Shown here in pieces: positions 18,154 to 27,479 of a stretch of 64,000 bases of DNA. The translations under genes were made by a program, and so were the position numbers. The notes under the pieces are model-generated. The model saw only the letters and a program-made list of their open reading frames with translations, did no database searches and had not been told where the DNA came from. Origin of the DNA: Reichenbachiella versicolor (lineage in GTDB: Bacteria > Bacteroidota > Bacteroidia > Cytophagales > Cyclobacteriaceae); the NCBI RefSeq assembly GCF_003171675.1, contig NZ_QFZQ01000010.1:123656-187655 (forward strand), read 5' to 3'. The number at the start of each line of letters is the position of its first letter. Positions within the stretch are counted from its first letter, which is position 1.

Positions 18154-19440
18154 CTATATGATCATTCCAGCAGCAACAGTCTCATTGGTTCCTTCATCAA
18201 CAAGAATCAAACTACCTGTAATTCTATTCTTAGAATAGGAATCAGCCAATAAAGGTTTAGTAGTTCGCAATTGCATTCTACAAATATCATTGGCGTTTAT
18301 ATCCTTATCTTCCTCATCTCTATGAAGAGTATTGATATCTAGCTTATATTGAATACTCTTAATCATTGCCTTTACTTCGGTAGTTGTATGGCGAAGCATA
18401 TATTTAGCTCTTGGCTTAGGTCCTTGTCCGTTCAACCAACATACCATTACCTCTACATCTTGAATTGGTTCAGGCTTATTGTTAGCTCTGACGAGCATAT
18501 CACCTCTTCCAATATCAATTTCATCTTCAAGTTGAATAGTCACAGACATAGGAGCAAATGCTTCTTCTAACTCACCCGAATATGTATCTATTGACTTAAT
18601 TTTTGAATTAAATCCTGAAGGCATCACTGTTACTTCATCACCAGGCTTGAATACACCAGAAGCAATTCTACCTGCATAACCTCGGTAATCATGGTATTTA
18701 TCATTCTTAGGACGAATCACCGTCTGAACAGGAAACCTGCAATCAATGTGATTATGATCACTACCTATATGTATATTTTCCAAAGTATATAAAAGCGTAG
18801 AACCTTCATACCAAGGCATATTTTCACTCCTATTTACTACATTATCACCATTCAGAGCAGAGATAGGAATAAACCTAACGTCCTTTACATCTAATTTCGA
18901 TGCAAACGCCTCATAGTCACTTTTAATTTTTTCAAATACTTGCTCATCATGATCAACAAGATCCATTTTATTCACACAAACAATGACATGAGGTATTTGA
19001 AGTAACGAAGCAATTATTGAATGTCTTTGTGTCTGCTCAATTACTCCTTTCCTAGCATCTACTAAAAGTAATGCACAATTCGCCGTTGAAGCTCCTGTTA
19101 CCATATTTCTAGTATACTGAATATGACCAGGAGTATCCGCTATGATAAACTTTCTCTTTGGTGTAGCAAAATATCTATATGCTACATCAATTGTGATTCC
19201 TTGCTCTCTTTCATCTTTAAGACCGTCTGTTAGAAGTGCTAGATCAGTATGCTCAAGTCCTTTTCTTTCACTAGACTTAGCCACTTGATCTAGTTGATCT
19301 TCAAAAATTGATTTCGAATCGTATAACAGTCTACCTATAAGAGTACTCTTTCCATCATCCACACTTCCAGCGGTAGTGAATCGAAGAAGCTCCATGTTTA
19401 AGTAGCCCTTATTATCGTGTTTCTCGATTTCTTTACTCAT
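18154..19440 (-). CDS. cysN: Sulfate adenylyltransferase subunit 1 (GTPase)
   Basis: It is the GTP-hydrolysing subunit that drives formation of adenosine 5'-phosphosulfate by CysD. The 428-residue protein has the P-loop GSVDDGKST, DTPGH, NKMD and the EF-Tu-like domains 2 and 3. It ends without a fused APS kinase, consistent with a separate cysC two genes upstream. It lies 25 bp after cysD in the cysC-cysD-cysN operon and is followed by a hairpin terminator. The placement inside an exopolysaccharide locus suggests supply of activated sulfate for glycan sulfation, though assimilation is equally possible from sequence alone. Confidence 0.96.
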   Translation of the reverse strand: MSKEIEKHDNKGYLNMELLRFTTAGSVDDGKSTLIGRLLYDSKSIFEDQLDQVAKSSERKGLEHTDLALLTDGLKDEREQGITIDVAYRYFATPKRKFIIADTPGHIQYTRNMVTGASTANCALLLVDARKGVIEQTQRHSIIASLLQIPHVIVCVNKMDLVDHDEQVFEKIKSDYEAFASKLDVKDVRFIPISALNGDNVVNRSENMPWYEGSTLLYTLENIHIGSDHNHIDCRFPVQTVIRPKNDKYHDYRGYAGRIASGVFKPGDEVTVMPSGFNSKIKSIDTYSGELEEAFAPMSVTIQLEDEIDIGRGDMLVRANNKPEPIQDVEVMVCWLNGQGPKPRAKYMLRHTTTEVKAMIKSIQYKLDINTLHRDEEDKDINANDICRMQLRTTKPLLADSYSKNRITGSLILVDEGTNETVAAGMII

Positions 19441-19465
19441 CTTCTTATATGTCCTAAATCAAATT

Positions 19466-20371
19466 CTAAAAATATCCCTGCTTCTTTCTGTCCTCCATTG
19501 AGGTTTCGGATCTCTTATCATCTTCTCTGTTTCCTCTTTCTGTTTGGCGTGCAGAAGCGACTTCATCAACGATCTTCTCTAGTGTGTCAGCATCAGATTC
19601 ATCACCTCCTGTGATAGTAATATCACCAAGTGTTCTAAATCTGATTTTCTTAGTCACTATTTCTTCTTTTTCACTAATAGTAATAAATTCAGAAACTGGT
19701 AACCATGTTCCGTTTCTTCTAATCACTTCTCTTTCATGAGCAAAATACAATGAGGGAAGTTGGATGTCTTCGGCAAGAATGTACTGCCAAACATCCATTT
19801 CAGTCCAGTTGCTTAATGGAAAGACTCTAAAATTTTCTCCCTGATGGCATCTACCATTGAAGATATTCCAAAGCTCTGGTCGTTGGTTTTTTGGATCCCA
19901 CTGACCAAATTCATCTCTATGAGAGAAAAACCTCTCTTTAGCTCTTGCCTTTTCCTCATCTCTTCGAGCTCCTCCTATACATGCGTCATATCCATGCTCC
20001 TCAATCGTATCCAAAAGAGTTACTGTCTGAATGGCATTTCTAGAAGCATTCTTACCTTTTTCTTCTACAGCAGCTCCTTCATCAATAGATTTCTGTACAG
20101 AACCAACTACAAGCTTCACACCAAGTTCTTCCACATATTCGTTTCTAAACTTCATAGTCTCAGGAAAATTGTGTCCTGTATCTACATGTACGAATGGAAA
20201 AGGAATTTTTGCTGGAAAAAAAGCTTTTCTGGCTAAGTGAGCTACACAGATTGAATCTTTCCCTCCCGAAAACAGAATAGCTGGATTTTCAAACTGCGCA
20301 AAAACCTCTCTTAGGACATAGATCGCTTCCGCTTCAAGCTCCTTAATATGCGTAAGATTGTAATTACTCAT
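19466..20371 (-). CDS. cysD: Sulfate adenylyltransferase subunit 2
   Basis: It joins ATP and sulfate to form APS in complex with CysN. The 301-residue protein has the PP-loop LFSGGKDS near residue 33, HVDTGHNFPE, and the family C-terminal region with RFRTLGDITITG. The length matches the family. The ATG overlaps the stop of cysC by 8 bp, so both are probably made from one transcript starting at the promoter near 21063. Confidence 0.96.
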   Translation of the reverse strand: MSNYNLTHIKELEAEAIYVLREVFAQFENPAILFSGGKDSICVAHLARKAFFPAKIPFPFVHVDTGHNFPETMKFRNEYVEELGVKLVVGSVQKSIDEGAAVEEKGKNASRNAIQTVTLLDTIEEHGYDACIGGARRDEEKARAKERFFSHRDEFGQWDPKNQRPELWNIFNGRCHQGENFRVFPLSNWTEMDVWQYILAEDIQLPSLYFAHEREVIRRNGTWLPVSEFITISEKEEIVTKKIRFRTLGDITITGGDESDADTLEKIVDEVASARQTERGNREDDKRSETSMEDRKKQGYF

Positions 20372-20963
20372 TTATACTTATTTTTTCTTTAACTACTTTA
20401 TATATGGCTTCAAGTGCTTTCTCTATAGTCACTTTATGACTTTCTACAATTACATCTGCAGAAACAGGCTCCTCAAATGGGGAATCGATACCTGTAAAAC
20501 TCTTTATTTCTCCTCTGCGAGCCTTAGCATATAGCCCTTTAACATCTCTCTTCTCACACTCCTCAATAGGACATTTAACAAATACTTCAACAAAGTTTTC
20601 GGTTCCTACAATAGCCCTTATTCTTTGTCTATCCTTCTCAAAAGGAGTAATAAAAGCCGAAATAACTATGGTTCCTGAATCCATAAAAAGCTTGGCTACT
20701 TCTGTAATTCGTCTAATATTTTCTTTTCTATCTTCATCCGAAAAACCTAAATCTCTATTTAAGCCACTCCTAACATTATCTCCATCCAGCAAATAAGTAT
20801 TAAGTCCTTCTTTAAACAACTTCTCTTCTAGAGCATTAGCAAGAGTTGACTTACCTGAACCAGATAACCCGACTAGCCAAACCAATATAGGCTCATATCC
20901 ACGCTTTTTTACTCGATCCGCTCGGGTTATTGTATGACGATGTGGAACGATATTCTTAGTCAT
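20364..20963 (-). CDS. cysC: Adenylylsulfate kinase
   Basis: It phosphorylates APS to PAPS. The Walker A motif GLSGSGKST, the DGDNVRSGLNRDLGFS segment and the FVKCPIEECEKRDVKGLYAKAR region identify APS kinase. I chose ATG 20963 (MTKNIVPH), giving 199 residues as usual; the frame stays open to 21014, but that extension would leave only about ten bases between the transcript start and the start codon, and it has no family resemblance. It is the first gene of the cysC-cysD-cysN operon, about 60 bases downstream of the predicted transcript start. Confidence 0.95.
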   Translation of the reverse strand: MTKNIVPHRHTITRADRVKKRGYEPILVWLVGLSGSGKSTLANALEEKLFKEGLNTYLLDGDNVRSGLNRDLGFSDEDRKENIRRITEVAKLFMDSGTIVISAFITPFEKDRQRIRAIVGTENFVEVFVKCPIEECEKRDVKGLYAKARRGEIKSFTGIDSPFEEPVSADVIVESHKVTIEKALEAIYKVVKEKISINE

Positions 20964-21030
20964 AGTTAGTTTTCTATCCGAATTGATCAGTAATGAAAAA
21001 GACTTATCAACCAAATCATTTTTAGAGGCG

Positions 21031-21063
21031 CAAAGTTACGCTTATTTTTTTCTCCTTTACAAA
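21031..21063 (-). promoter_or_regulatory. Bacteroidota-type promoter of the cysC operon
   Basis: On the minus strand a TTTG box (21060-21063) is separated by exactly 21 bases from TAACTTTG (21031-21038), which fits the TTTG-N19-21-TAnnTTTG pattern known from Bacteroides. The predicted transcript start is near 21025, about 60 bases ahead of the cysC ATG. It splits the locus into at least two transcription units. Confidence 0.7.
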
Positions 21064-21075
21064 TTGCTTGAAGAG

Positions 21076-22329
21076 TTACAGACTTCCATCAACAATATCT
21101 CTCGGTAAGGTTCCTTTTACATCAAAAACAACTCCTGTATTTGATAATTCTGACCAATTGACATTTCTAAACTCACCATGTGCCACTGCAAGAATTCTTG
21201 CTGCATATTTTCCTGAAGGAACATCTATTAAATCAATGTCATATTCTTTCTTTACTTCTTCCATATCAGCCAATGGGTCATATACCTCTACACTGATATT
21301 ATATTTCCGCAACTCGGTTATAATGTCAACAACCCTAGTGTTTCTCACATCCGGACAATTTTCCTTAAAAGTAATTCCGTAAATCAGCGCCTTTGCATTT
21401 ACTACTTCAATTCCCTTTTGACACATTAAACGTACAACTTCTTGTGCTACATGCTTGCCCATGTTGTCATTGATACGACGACCCGCAAGAATCACCTCTG
21501 GCTTGTAGCCAAGACTTTCAGCTTTATGCGTTAAATAATATGGATCTACTCCAATACAATGTCCTCCGACTAACCCAGGCTTAAACGGCAGAAAATTCCA
21601 TTTAGTCCCTGCAGCAGCCAAGACCTCATGTGTGTCAATACCTATTTTATTAAAAATAAGAGACAGCTCATTGACAAATGCAATATTCAAATCTCGTTGA
21701 GAATTTTCAATAACCTTAGCTGCTTCTGCAACTTTTATGGATGATGCCAAATGAGTACCTGCTTTGATCACCGAGTTATAGAAATCATCAATTTCACAGG
21801 CAATTTTATCAGTACTACCACTAGTCACTTTAGTGATATCCTTGACCCCTCTATCTTTATCTCCTGGATTAATCCTCTCAGGAGAATAACCACAAAAAAA
21901 ACCCTTATTAAATTTAAGTTGAGACTGTTTCTCTAGAATCGGCACACAAATCTCTTCGGTACAACCTGGAAAAACAGTCGACTCATAAACTACAATATCC
22001 CCTTGAGAAATGTATTTACCAACAAGTTCAGAAGCCTTTTTAATCAAAGTCAAATCTGGATTTTTATTATCGTCTATTGGGGTAGGAACCGTAACAATAT
22101 AAAAGTTAGCAGATTTAAGTTCTTCTGGATTAGTTGTTATTTTTAGGTTTTTTGCTGCTTTCAGGCCTTCATCTGACACCTCATCTGTACGATCATGTCC
22201 TTGATTCAACTCATCCACCCTAGTTTGATTGATATCGAAGCCAGTGACTAAATACTTCTCTGCTATTGCCACCGCTAATGGTAACCCTACGTATCCTAAA
22301 CCAATAATGGCTACGTTGTAATCCTTCAT
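21076..22329 (-). CDS. UDP-sugar 6-dehydrogenase (WbpO/TviB type)
   Basis: It oxidises C6 of a UDP-sugar to a uronic acid with two NAD+. The 417-residue protein has IIGLGYVGLPLA, the VPTPID motif, ESTVFPGCTEE, the SPERINPGD segment, GGHCIGVDPYYL with the catalytic Cys, and a C-terminal UDP-binding domain. SPERINPGD and the general layout favour the UDP-N-acetylhexosamine dehydrogenases (TviB/WbpO) over UDP-glucose dehydrogenase, but this is a judgement from memory. The gene is 3 bp after the UDP-xylose synthase gene. If it instead uses UDP-glucose it would feed that enzyme directly. Confidence 0.9.
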   Translation of the reverse strand: MKDYNVAIIGLGYVGLPLAVAIAEKYLVTGFDINQTRVDELNQGHDRTDEVSDEGLKAAKNLKITTNPEELKSANFYIVTVPTPIDDNKNPDLTLIKKASELVGKYISQGDIVVYESTVFPGCTEEICVPILEKQSQLKFNKGFFCGYSPERINPGDKDRGVKDITKVTSGSTDKIACEIDDFYNSVIKAGTHLASSIKVAEAAKVIENSQRDLNIAFVNELSLIFNKIGIDTHEVLAAAGTKWNFLPFKPGLVGGHCIGVDPYYLTHKAESLGYKPEVILAGRRINDNMGKHVAQEVVRLMCQKGIEVVNAKALIYGITFKENCPDVRNTRVVDIITELRKYNISVEVYDPLADMEEVKKEYDIDLIDVPSGKYAARILAVAHGEFRNVNWSELSNTGVVFDVKGTLPRDIVDGSL

Positions 22330-22332
22330 CTA

Positions 22333-23274
22333 TTACTTGACTTTATTCTGAAAATACTCAAGGGTCGGCTTCAAACCTTCATTTCTTGAATATTTAGGTT
22401 CCCACCCTAAAACCTCTTTAGCTTTAGTGATATTTGGCTGACGTTGCATAGGGTCATCTTTAGGGAGAGGCTTGTAAATAATCTTTGATTGACTACCTGT
22501 TAATTTGATAATTTCTTCTGCAAACTGATTAATAGTGATCTCGTCAGGATTTCCAATATTAACTGGATCTACACAATCACTCATTAACAATCTATAAATA
22601 CCTTCAATCAAATCATCTACATAACAAAATGAACGAGTCTGAGAACCGTCACCGAAAGCAGTCAAGTCTTCTCCTCTCAAAGCTTGTCCAATAAATGCTG
22701 GCAACACTCTTCCATCATCAAGTCTCATTCTTGGGCCAAACGTATTGAAAATTCTTACGATTCTAGTTTCCAAGCCGTGATAAGTATGATAAGCCATTGT
22801 CATTGCTTCTTGAAATCTTTTTGCTTCATCATATACTCCACGTGGACCAACTGGATTTACATTACCCCAATACTCTTCTGTTTGAGGGTGAACCAACGGA
22901 TCCCCATAAACTTCTGATGTTGAAGCGATTAACATTCTCGCACCTTTAGCCTTAGCTAACCCAAGTAAATTATGTGTTCCTAAAGAGCCCACTTTCAGAG
23001 TCTGTATAGGAATTTTTAAATAGTCAATCGGACTGGCAGGAGAAGCAAAATGAAGGATATAATCTAAATCACCAGAAACATGTACAAACTTAGATACATC
23101 ATGATGATAAAATTCAAAATCTTCTCTATGAAAGAGGTGCTCTATATTTTCTAATGAGCCTGTAATGAGATTATCCATTGCGATCACATGACACCTTTCT
23201 GCCAAGAATCTATCACATAAATGAGATCCAAGAAAACCTGCGCCACCTGTAATTAATACTCTCTTTTTAGTCAT
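22333..23274 (-). CDS. UDP-glucuronate decarboxylase (UDP-xylose synthase)
   Basis: It converts UDP-glucuronate to UDP-xylose. The 313-residue SDR protein has [12 protein letters not shown] at the N-terminus, the [11 protein letters not shown] segment, [15 protein letters not shown], and the [12 protein letters not shown] segment with the catalytic Tyr and Lys. The combination of HFASPASP and RGVYDEAKR is diagnostic for the UXS group. The ATG overlaps the end of rfbC by 8 bp. It needs UDP-glucuronate, whose source may be the adjacent dehydrogenase or a gene elsewhere. Confidence 0.94.
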   Translation of the reverse strand: MTKKRVLITGGAGFLGSHLCDRFLAERCHVIAMDNLITGSLENIEHLFHREDFEFYHHDVSKFVHVSGDLDYILHFASPASPIDYLKIPIQTLKVGSLGTHNLLGLAKAKGARMLIASTSEVYGDPLVHPQTEEYWGNVNPVGPRGVYDEAKRFQEAMTMAYHTYHGLETRIVRIFNTFGPRMRLDDGRVLPAFIGQALRGEDLTAFGDGSQTRSFCYVDDLIEGIYRLLMSDCVDPVNIGNPDEITINQFAEEIIKLTGSQSKIIYKPLPKDDPMQRQPNITKAKEVLGWEPKYSRNEGLKPTLEYFQNKVK

Positions 23275-23830
23275 TGTATTTGAAATTAAAGTCTTTGTCT
23301 AAGAATGGTTTATATAATTTATCCTTATCAGAAAGGATTATTTCAGAATCATCTAATTCCCATTTAATTCCAATCTCAGGATCATTATACATAACACCTC
23401 CTTCAGATTCTGGGTAGTAAAAATTATCTATTGCATAAAATATCTCTGCCTTATCAGAAAGCACTAAAAAACCGTGCGCAAAACCTCTAGGAATAAAAAG
23501 CTGATTTTTATCACCCTCTGTTAAAACCTCAGAATAGTGCTTACCAAACGAAGGTGAACCAGCTCGACAGTCAATAACAACATCTTGAATGATCCCTTGA
23601 GTTACAGCAATAAGTTTATTCTGAGACCTTGGATCATTCTGAAAATGCATACCTCGCAATACTCCCTTAGATGATTTTGAACTATTAAATTGTACTGGTT
23701 TAAAATCTACCCCTAGCTCAGATTTAAATCGATCCGTATTTAGCCATTCAAAAAAATACCCTCTTGAATCTTTAAAGAGTCTTGGCTGAATTGCGTAGGC
23801 TCCTACTAGTTCTAACTCTTTAACTTTCAT
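23267..23830 (-). CDS. rfbC: dTDP-4-dehydrorhamnose 3,5-epimerase
   Basis: It epimerises C3 and C5 of dTDP-4-keto-6-deoxyglucose. The 187-residue cupin protein shows [27 protein letters not shown] with the catalytic His, VIDCRAGSP and [13 protein letters not shown]. The length is right for a full RmlC. It overlaps rfbA by 4 bp. The 4,6-dehydratase (rfbB) that makes its substrate and the reductase (rfbD) that uses its product are not in this window. Confidence 0.94.
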   Translation of the reverse strand: MKVKELELVGAYAIQPRLFKDSRGYFFEWLNTDRFKSELGVDFKPVQFNSSKSSKGVLRGMHFQNDPRSQNKLIAVTQGIIQDVVIDCRAGSPSFGKHYSEVLTEGDKNQLFIPRGFAHGFLVLSDKAEIFYAIDNFYYPESEGGVMYNDPEIGIKWELDDSEIILSDKDKLYKPFLDKDFNFKYND

Positions 23831-24699
23831 TGTTCGTATCTCTTTAAACTGTCCATCAAATATTCTCCGTAACCACTTTTTATCAATGGTTTAGCTAGTT
23901 CCTCCAATTGCTCGGAATTGATAAAACCCATTTTAAATGCGATCTCTTCAATACAACCTATTTTTAATCCTTGCCTCTCCTCAATAACCTGCACAAACTG
24001 TCCCGCTTGCATCAATGATGCAAACGTACCTGTATCTAACCATGCTGTTCCTCTATCAAGAATCTCGACACTCAACTTTCCCTCCTCCAAATAGGCATTA
24101 TTGACTGAAGTAATTTCTAACTCCCCTCTTTCACTTGGCTGTACATTTTCACTTATTTCGACAACATTATTATCATAAAAGTATAAACCAGGAACAGCAT
24201 AATTTGACTTAGGAGTCTTTGGTTTTTCTTCAATAGAAACAGCTTTTCTTTCATTATCAAACTCAACAACTCCATACCTCTCTGGATCATTTACATGATA
24301 AGCAAATACAAGCCCTCCATCAACATTTGCTGCTAGTTGAAGTTTATCAGAAAGACCAGAAGCATAGAAAATATTATCTCCTAACACCAAAGCAACCTTA
24401 TCTTTCCCAATAAACTGCTTCCCAATTAAGAAAGCTTGAGCCAACCCTTCAGGCTTTTCTTGAACGGCATATTGGAACTCGCATCCCAATTCTTTACCAT
24501 CTCCAAGTAAACTTTGGAAAAGAGGTAAATCTCTAGGTGTGGAAATGATTAAAATTTCTCGTATACCTGCTAACATCAGTGTCGATAGCGGGTAATAAAT
24601 CATTGGCTTGTCATAAACAGGAAGAATTTGTTTACTAACTGCCATTGTTAAAGGATGAAGTCTAGTTCCAGACCCACCAGCAAGGATGATTCCCTTCAT
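23827..24699 (-). CDS. rfbA: Glucose-1-phosphate thymidylyltransferase
   Basis: It makes dTDP-glucose from glucose-1-phosphate and dTTP. The 290-residue protein starts [18 protein letters not shown], contains [13 protein letters not shown] and LVLGDNIFY and is full length. It lies 12 bp after the epimerase gene and overlaps rfbC. With rfbC alone, the pathway would stop at a dTDP-4-keto-6-deoxyhexose unless the missing enzymes are encoded elsewhere. Confidence 0.96.
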   Translation of the reverse strand: MKGIILAGGSGTRLHPLTMAVSKQILPVYDKPMIYYPLSTLMLAGIREILIISTPRDLPLFQSLLGDGKELGCEFQYAVQEKPEGLAQAFLIGKQFIGKDKVALVLGDNIFYASGLSDKLQLAANVDGGLVFAYHVNDPERYGVVEFDNERKAVSIEEKPKTPKSNYAVPGLYFYDNNVVEISENVQPSERGELEITSVNNAYLEEGKLSVEILDRGTAWLDTGTFASLMQAGQFVQVIEERQGLKIGCIEEIAFKMGFINSEQLEELAKPLIKSGYGEYLMDSLKRYEQ

Positions 24700-24711
24700 T
24701 GTTTTTTGGTT

Positions 24712-25731
24712 TTATGGTTGGTAATATTCTAGGTACCAGTCAATAAAATTATTTATACCTTCTTCAATAATAGTCGTTGGTCTATAATCAATTTGTTCTA
24801 CCAATTCCTCCAATGAAGGTTTGGATGCTGCCACGTCTCCTGGCTGCATAGGCAAATAATTTATGGTGGCCTTTTTATCAAGTTTCTTTTCTATGAGTTC
24901 TACATAGTAGTTAAGGTCAACAACGTCATCATTCCCAATATTAAATATTCGGAACGGAGCGAAGCTTTTATCTGGGCGTCGATCAAGACCATCCCAGTCT
25001 TTTGACTTCTGCGGAACCTTTGTTATTAGTCTAAAGATACTCTCACAAATGTCATCTACATACGTAAATGATCTTTGCATTTTGCCATAATTATAAACGT
25101 CCATTGACTCCCCCTCAATTATCGCCTTTGTGAATTTAAAAAGAGCCATATCAGGACGTCCATAAGGACCATAGACTGAAAAAAACCTCAACCCTGTAAC
25201 AGGTAAATCAAACAACGCGCTGTAAGAATGTGCCATTAACTCATTGGAACGCTTAGATGCAGCATACAATGAAATAGGATGATCTGTAGAGTTAGATGGT
25301 TCGAAAGGTAAATCTTTATTAGCTCCATAAACCGAGGAAGATGAAGCATAAAGAAAATGCTTAACCTTTGCATTCTTAGCTATTTCTATCAAATGGACGA
25401 AGCCAGCTATATTTGAATGTACATAGTCCTCAGGGTGCTCAATTGAATGTCTTACTCCAGCCTGAGCTGCAAGATTGACAACAGCATCAATACTATGTTT
25501 TTCAAAAATCGATTTTAATTGAACATCATTAAGGTCAATCTTATAAAATGAATAACCTTCTAAATCACCTAAGATTTTAAGCCTTGCTTCTTTAAGGTCA
25601 ACATCATAATAATCATTTACATTATCTATTCCTATGACGTTAAACCCCTCTTTGGCCAGTTTTTGCGAAAGATGGAATCCTATAAAGCCAGCTACACCAG
25701 TGACTAAGACATTCTGAATTTGATGAGGCAT
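24712..25731 (-). CDS. UDP-glucuronate 4-epimerase (CapI/LspL type)
   Basis: It probably interconverts UDP-glucuronate and UDP-galacturonate. The 339-residue extended SDR has VTGVAGFIGFHLS, DNVNDYYDVDLKEARL, AAQAGVRHSIEHP, SSSSVYGANKD and the YAASKRSNE catalytic pair. DNVNDYYD and AQAGVRYS-like segments are typical of the glucuronate 4-epimerase group. It is the first gene of the minus-strand nucleotide-sugar operon and starts only about 17 bases after the predicted transcript start. Its divergent neighbour is the ccm operon. Confidence 0.88.
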   Translation of the reverse strand: MPHQIQNVLVTGVAGFIGFHLSQKLAKEGFNVIGIDNVNDYYDVDLKEARLKILGDLEGYSFYKIDLNDVQLKSIFEKHSIDAVVNLAAQAGVRHSIEHPEDYVHSNIAGFVHLIEIAKNAKVKHFLYASSSSVYGANKDLPFEPSNSTDHPISLYAASKRSNELMAHSYSALFDLPVTGLRFFSVYGPYGRPDMALFKFTKAIIEGESMDVYNYGKMQRSFTYVDDICESIFRLITKVPQKSKDWDGLDRRPDKSFAPFRIFNIGNDDVVDLNYYVELIEKKLDKKATINYLPMQPGDVAASKPSLEELVEQIDYRPTTIIEEGINNFIDWYLEYYQP

Positions 25732-25753
25732 AAGGTTTGCTAAAAGGTTTTTG

Positions 25754-25784
25754 CAATGCTAATTGGATTGTAGCAGTATTCAAA
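25754..25784 (-). promoter_or_regulatory. Promoter of the nucleotide-sugar operon
   Basis: On the minus strand TTTG (25781-25784) is followed after 19 bases by TAGCATTG (25754-25761), a 7 of 8 match to TAnnTTTG at the right spacing. The transcript would start near 25748, just before the epimerase ATG at 25731. Confidence 0.6.
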
Positions 25785-25821
25785 GAGAATAATTATTGCA
25801 ATGTGATTAAAGGCTTTGTTC

Positions 25822-25829
25822 TAAATTTG
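25822..25829 (+). promoter_or_regulatory. Possible -7 element of the ccm operon
   Basis: TAAATTTG matches TAnnTTTG exactly and ends only three bases before ATG 25833. A TTG-type -33 box exists at 25796-25798 but the gap of 23 bases is longer than usual. If real, the transcript would be nearly leaderless. Confidence 0.35.
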
Positions 25830-25832
25830 CCA

Positions 25833-26510
25833 ATGAATATGAGTATTCCAAAAGAAGTCAAAACTTTATTGGGTAAAGAGGTGATTCTCGAATGGCGTCA
25901 CAAGTATGCCATAAATGGTGTCCTATTGTACACTATTTCGACAATTTTCATATGCTATTTAACATTCAACGTTCAGCGCGGTGGCCTTAACCCATTTGCA
26001 TGGAATGCCTTGTTTTGGATTATTATGCTATTCTCTGCCGTAAGTGCTATTTCTAAGAGTTTTATTCAAGAGAGTTCTTCTCGCCAACTTTATTATTTCA
26101 ATTTGGTCAAACCAATAAGCATCATAATATCGAAAATAATCTACAACACAATTTTTCTTGTTCTTCTTTCACTAATTGCGTACTCCATATTCAGCCTTAT
26201 ACTTGACAACCCTGTTCAAGATCAACTGATTTTTCTTACTTCTGTTTTATTAGGAACCATTGGTTTTTCTATTTCATTGACACTAATGTCTGGAATCGCT
26301 TCTAAGACTCAAAACAATGGCATGTTGATGGCTATTCTTTCATTTCCTGTAGTAATCCCTTTAGTAATGATGATTATTAAAATCACAAAAAATGCAATTG
26401 ATGGATTAGACAGAGGAGAAAGTATCGATGAAATCCTAACTTTGTTCGCTATTGACATAATCATCGGCGCTCTGGCGTTGATGTTGTTTCCTTATCTCTG
26501 GAGAAGTTGA
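25833..26510 (+). CDS. ccmB: Heme exporter permease CcmB
   Basis: It is a membrane subunit of the CcmAB(C) complex of cytochrome c maturation. The protein has six hydrophobic helices and the family N-terminus with KEVKTLLGKEVILEWRHKYA. I chose the ATG at 25833 (25839 is equally possible), because the open frame upstream to 25737 has no family similarity and overlaps the opposite promoter. Length is about 225 residues, as expected. It starts a plus-strand operon ccmB-C-D-E-F. The ATPase gene ccmA, usually a neighbour, is absent from the window. Confidence 0.87.
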   Translation: MNMSIPKEVKTLLGKEVILEWRHKYAINGVLLYTISTIFICYLTFNVQRGGLNPFAWNALFWIIMLFSAVSAISKSFIQESSSRQLYYFNLVKPISIIISKIIYNTIFLVLLSLIAYSIFSLILDNPVQDQLIFLTSVLLGTIGFSISLTLMSGIASKTQNNGMLMAILSFPVVIPLVMMIIKITKNAIDGLDRGESIDEILTLFAIDIIIGALALMLFPYLWRS

Positions 26511-26512
26511 AT

Positions 26513-27184
26513 ATGCATCTATTGAAAAGCCACTGGTGGAAAATTCTAGCCATATCGATTTTAGTTTATACTCTCGTTGGAGGGTTATTAATGGACGTAC
26601 CTAGATTAAACATCCTCAATGAAACTATAAGAAATCAATACTTTCATGTATGCATGTGGTTTGGGATGATTCTATTATTTATAGGATCACTAGTAAATGC
26701 TATAAAATACCTATCATCAAATTCTTTAAAACATGACATTCGTTCGGAAGCCTATGCAAGCATTGGAATTTTATTCGGGATTTTAGGAATTGTAACTGGA
26801 ATGCTTTGGGCTAGATATACATGGGGAGATTACTGGAGTGGAGATCCTAAACAAAACGGTGCTGCTATTTCTATCCTTATTTATGCAGCCTATTTCGTAT
26901 TAAGAAGCTCTTTTGAAGACGAAATTCAGCGGGCTAGAATCTCAAGTGTATATAACATTTTTGCGTTTTTTGCTATGATCCCATTATTATTTATACTTCC
27001 TAGAATGACTGACTCACTTCATCCAGGAAGCGGAGGAAACCCGGGGTTCAATTTTTATGACTTAGATAGCAAACTGAGAATGGTGTTTTACCCTGCTGTA
27101 ATTGGTTGGACGCTATATGGTGTTTGGATCGCTTCTATTAAAATTCGTTTTGAGGAATACAAATTAAGAAAAGAGAATAAATGA
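26513..27184 (+). CDS. ccmC: Heme handling protein CcmC
   Basis: It would load heme onto CcmE in the membrane. The 223-residue protein has six membrane helices and the tryptophan-rich WWD-type segment WARYTWGDYWSGDPKQNG, diagnostic for CcmC/CcsA proteins, plus flanking His residues. The ATG 26513 sits two bases after the ccmB stop; a TTG two codons upstream is less likely. Its TGA overlaps an ATG of the next small gene (ATGA at 27181-27184). Confidence 0.92.
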   Translation: MHLLKSHWWKILAISILVYTLVGGLLMDVPRLNILNETIRNQYFHVCMWFGMILLFIGSLVNAIKYLSSNSLKHDIRSEAYASIGILFGILGIVTGMLWARYTWGDYWSGDPKQNGAAISILIYAAYFVLRSSFEDEIQRARISSVYNIFAFFAMIPLLFILPRMTDSLHPGSGGNPGFNFYDLDSKLRMVFYPAVIGWTLYGVWIASIKIRFEEYKLRKENK

Positions 27185-27222
27185 TGTTCGACTCAACATA
27201 TGTTGGATATCAAAAGAACAGA

Positions 27223-27474
27223 ATGATGAAAAAAATTTTACTTATAATATTCATGATGATTAGTATTTCAGCCTTCACTCAGAATGAAAAATACAAAATC
27301 ACCGAAGACGACTACCAAAACAACAAGGTAGAAATGGCTGACATCATGCGACAAAACGGCAAAATATATGTCGTAGTCGGAGTCATATTAATCATTTTTG
27401 TAGGTATTACAACTTACATATACCGTTTAGATCAAAAAATGTCCAAACTCGAAAAAGAGGAGTTGGGTAACTAA
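27223..27474 (+). CDS. CcmD-like small membrane protein
   Basis: The predicted protein of about 83 residues begins with a hydrophobic signal-like segment (MMKKILLIIFMMISISAF), has a short hydrophilic linker and then a single helix (KIYVVVGVILIIFVGITTYI) followed by a charged RLDQKMSKLEKEEL tail. This matches the CcmD-type adaptors in Bacteroidota, where an extra N-terminal hydrophobic segment is common. The start is uncertain: ATG 27181 overlaps the ccmC stop, while 27223 or 27226 fit a signal peptide. It would assist release of heme-loaded CcmE. Confidence 0.65.
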   Translation: MMKKILLIIFMMISISAFTQNEKYKITEDDYQNNKVEMADIMRQNGKIYVVVGVILIIFVGITTYIYRLDQKMSKLEKEELGN

Positions 27475-27479
27475 TAATC

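Noticed and set aside
25737..25832. N-terminal extension of CcmB
   Set aside because: It has no similarity to CcmB and overlaps the promoter of the divergent operon.
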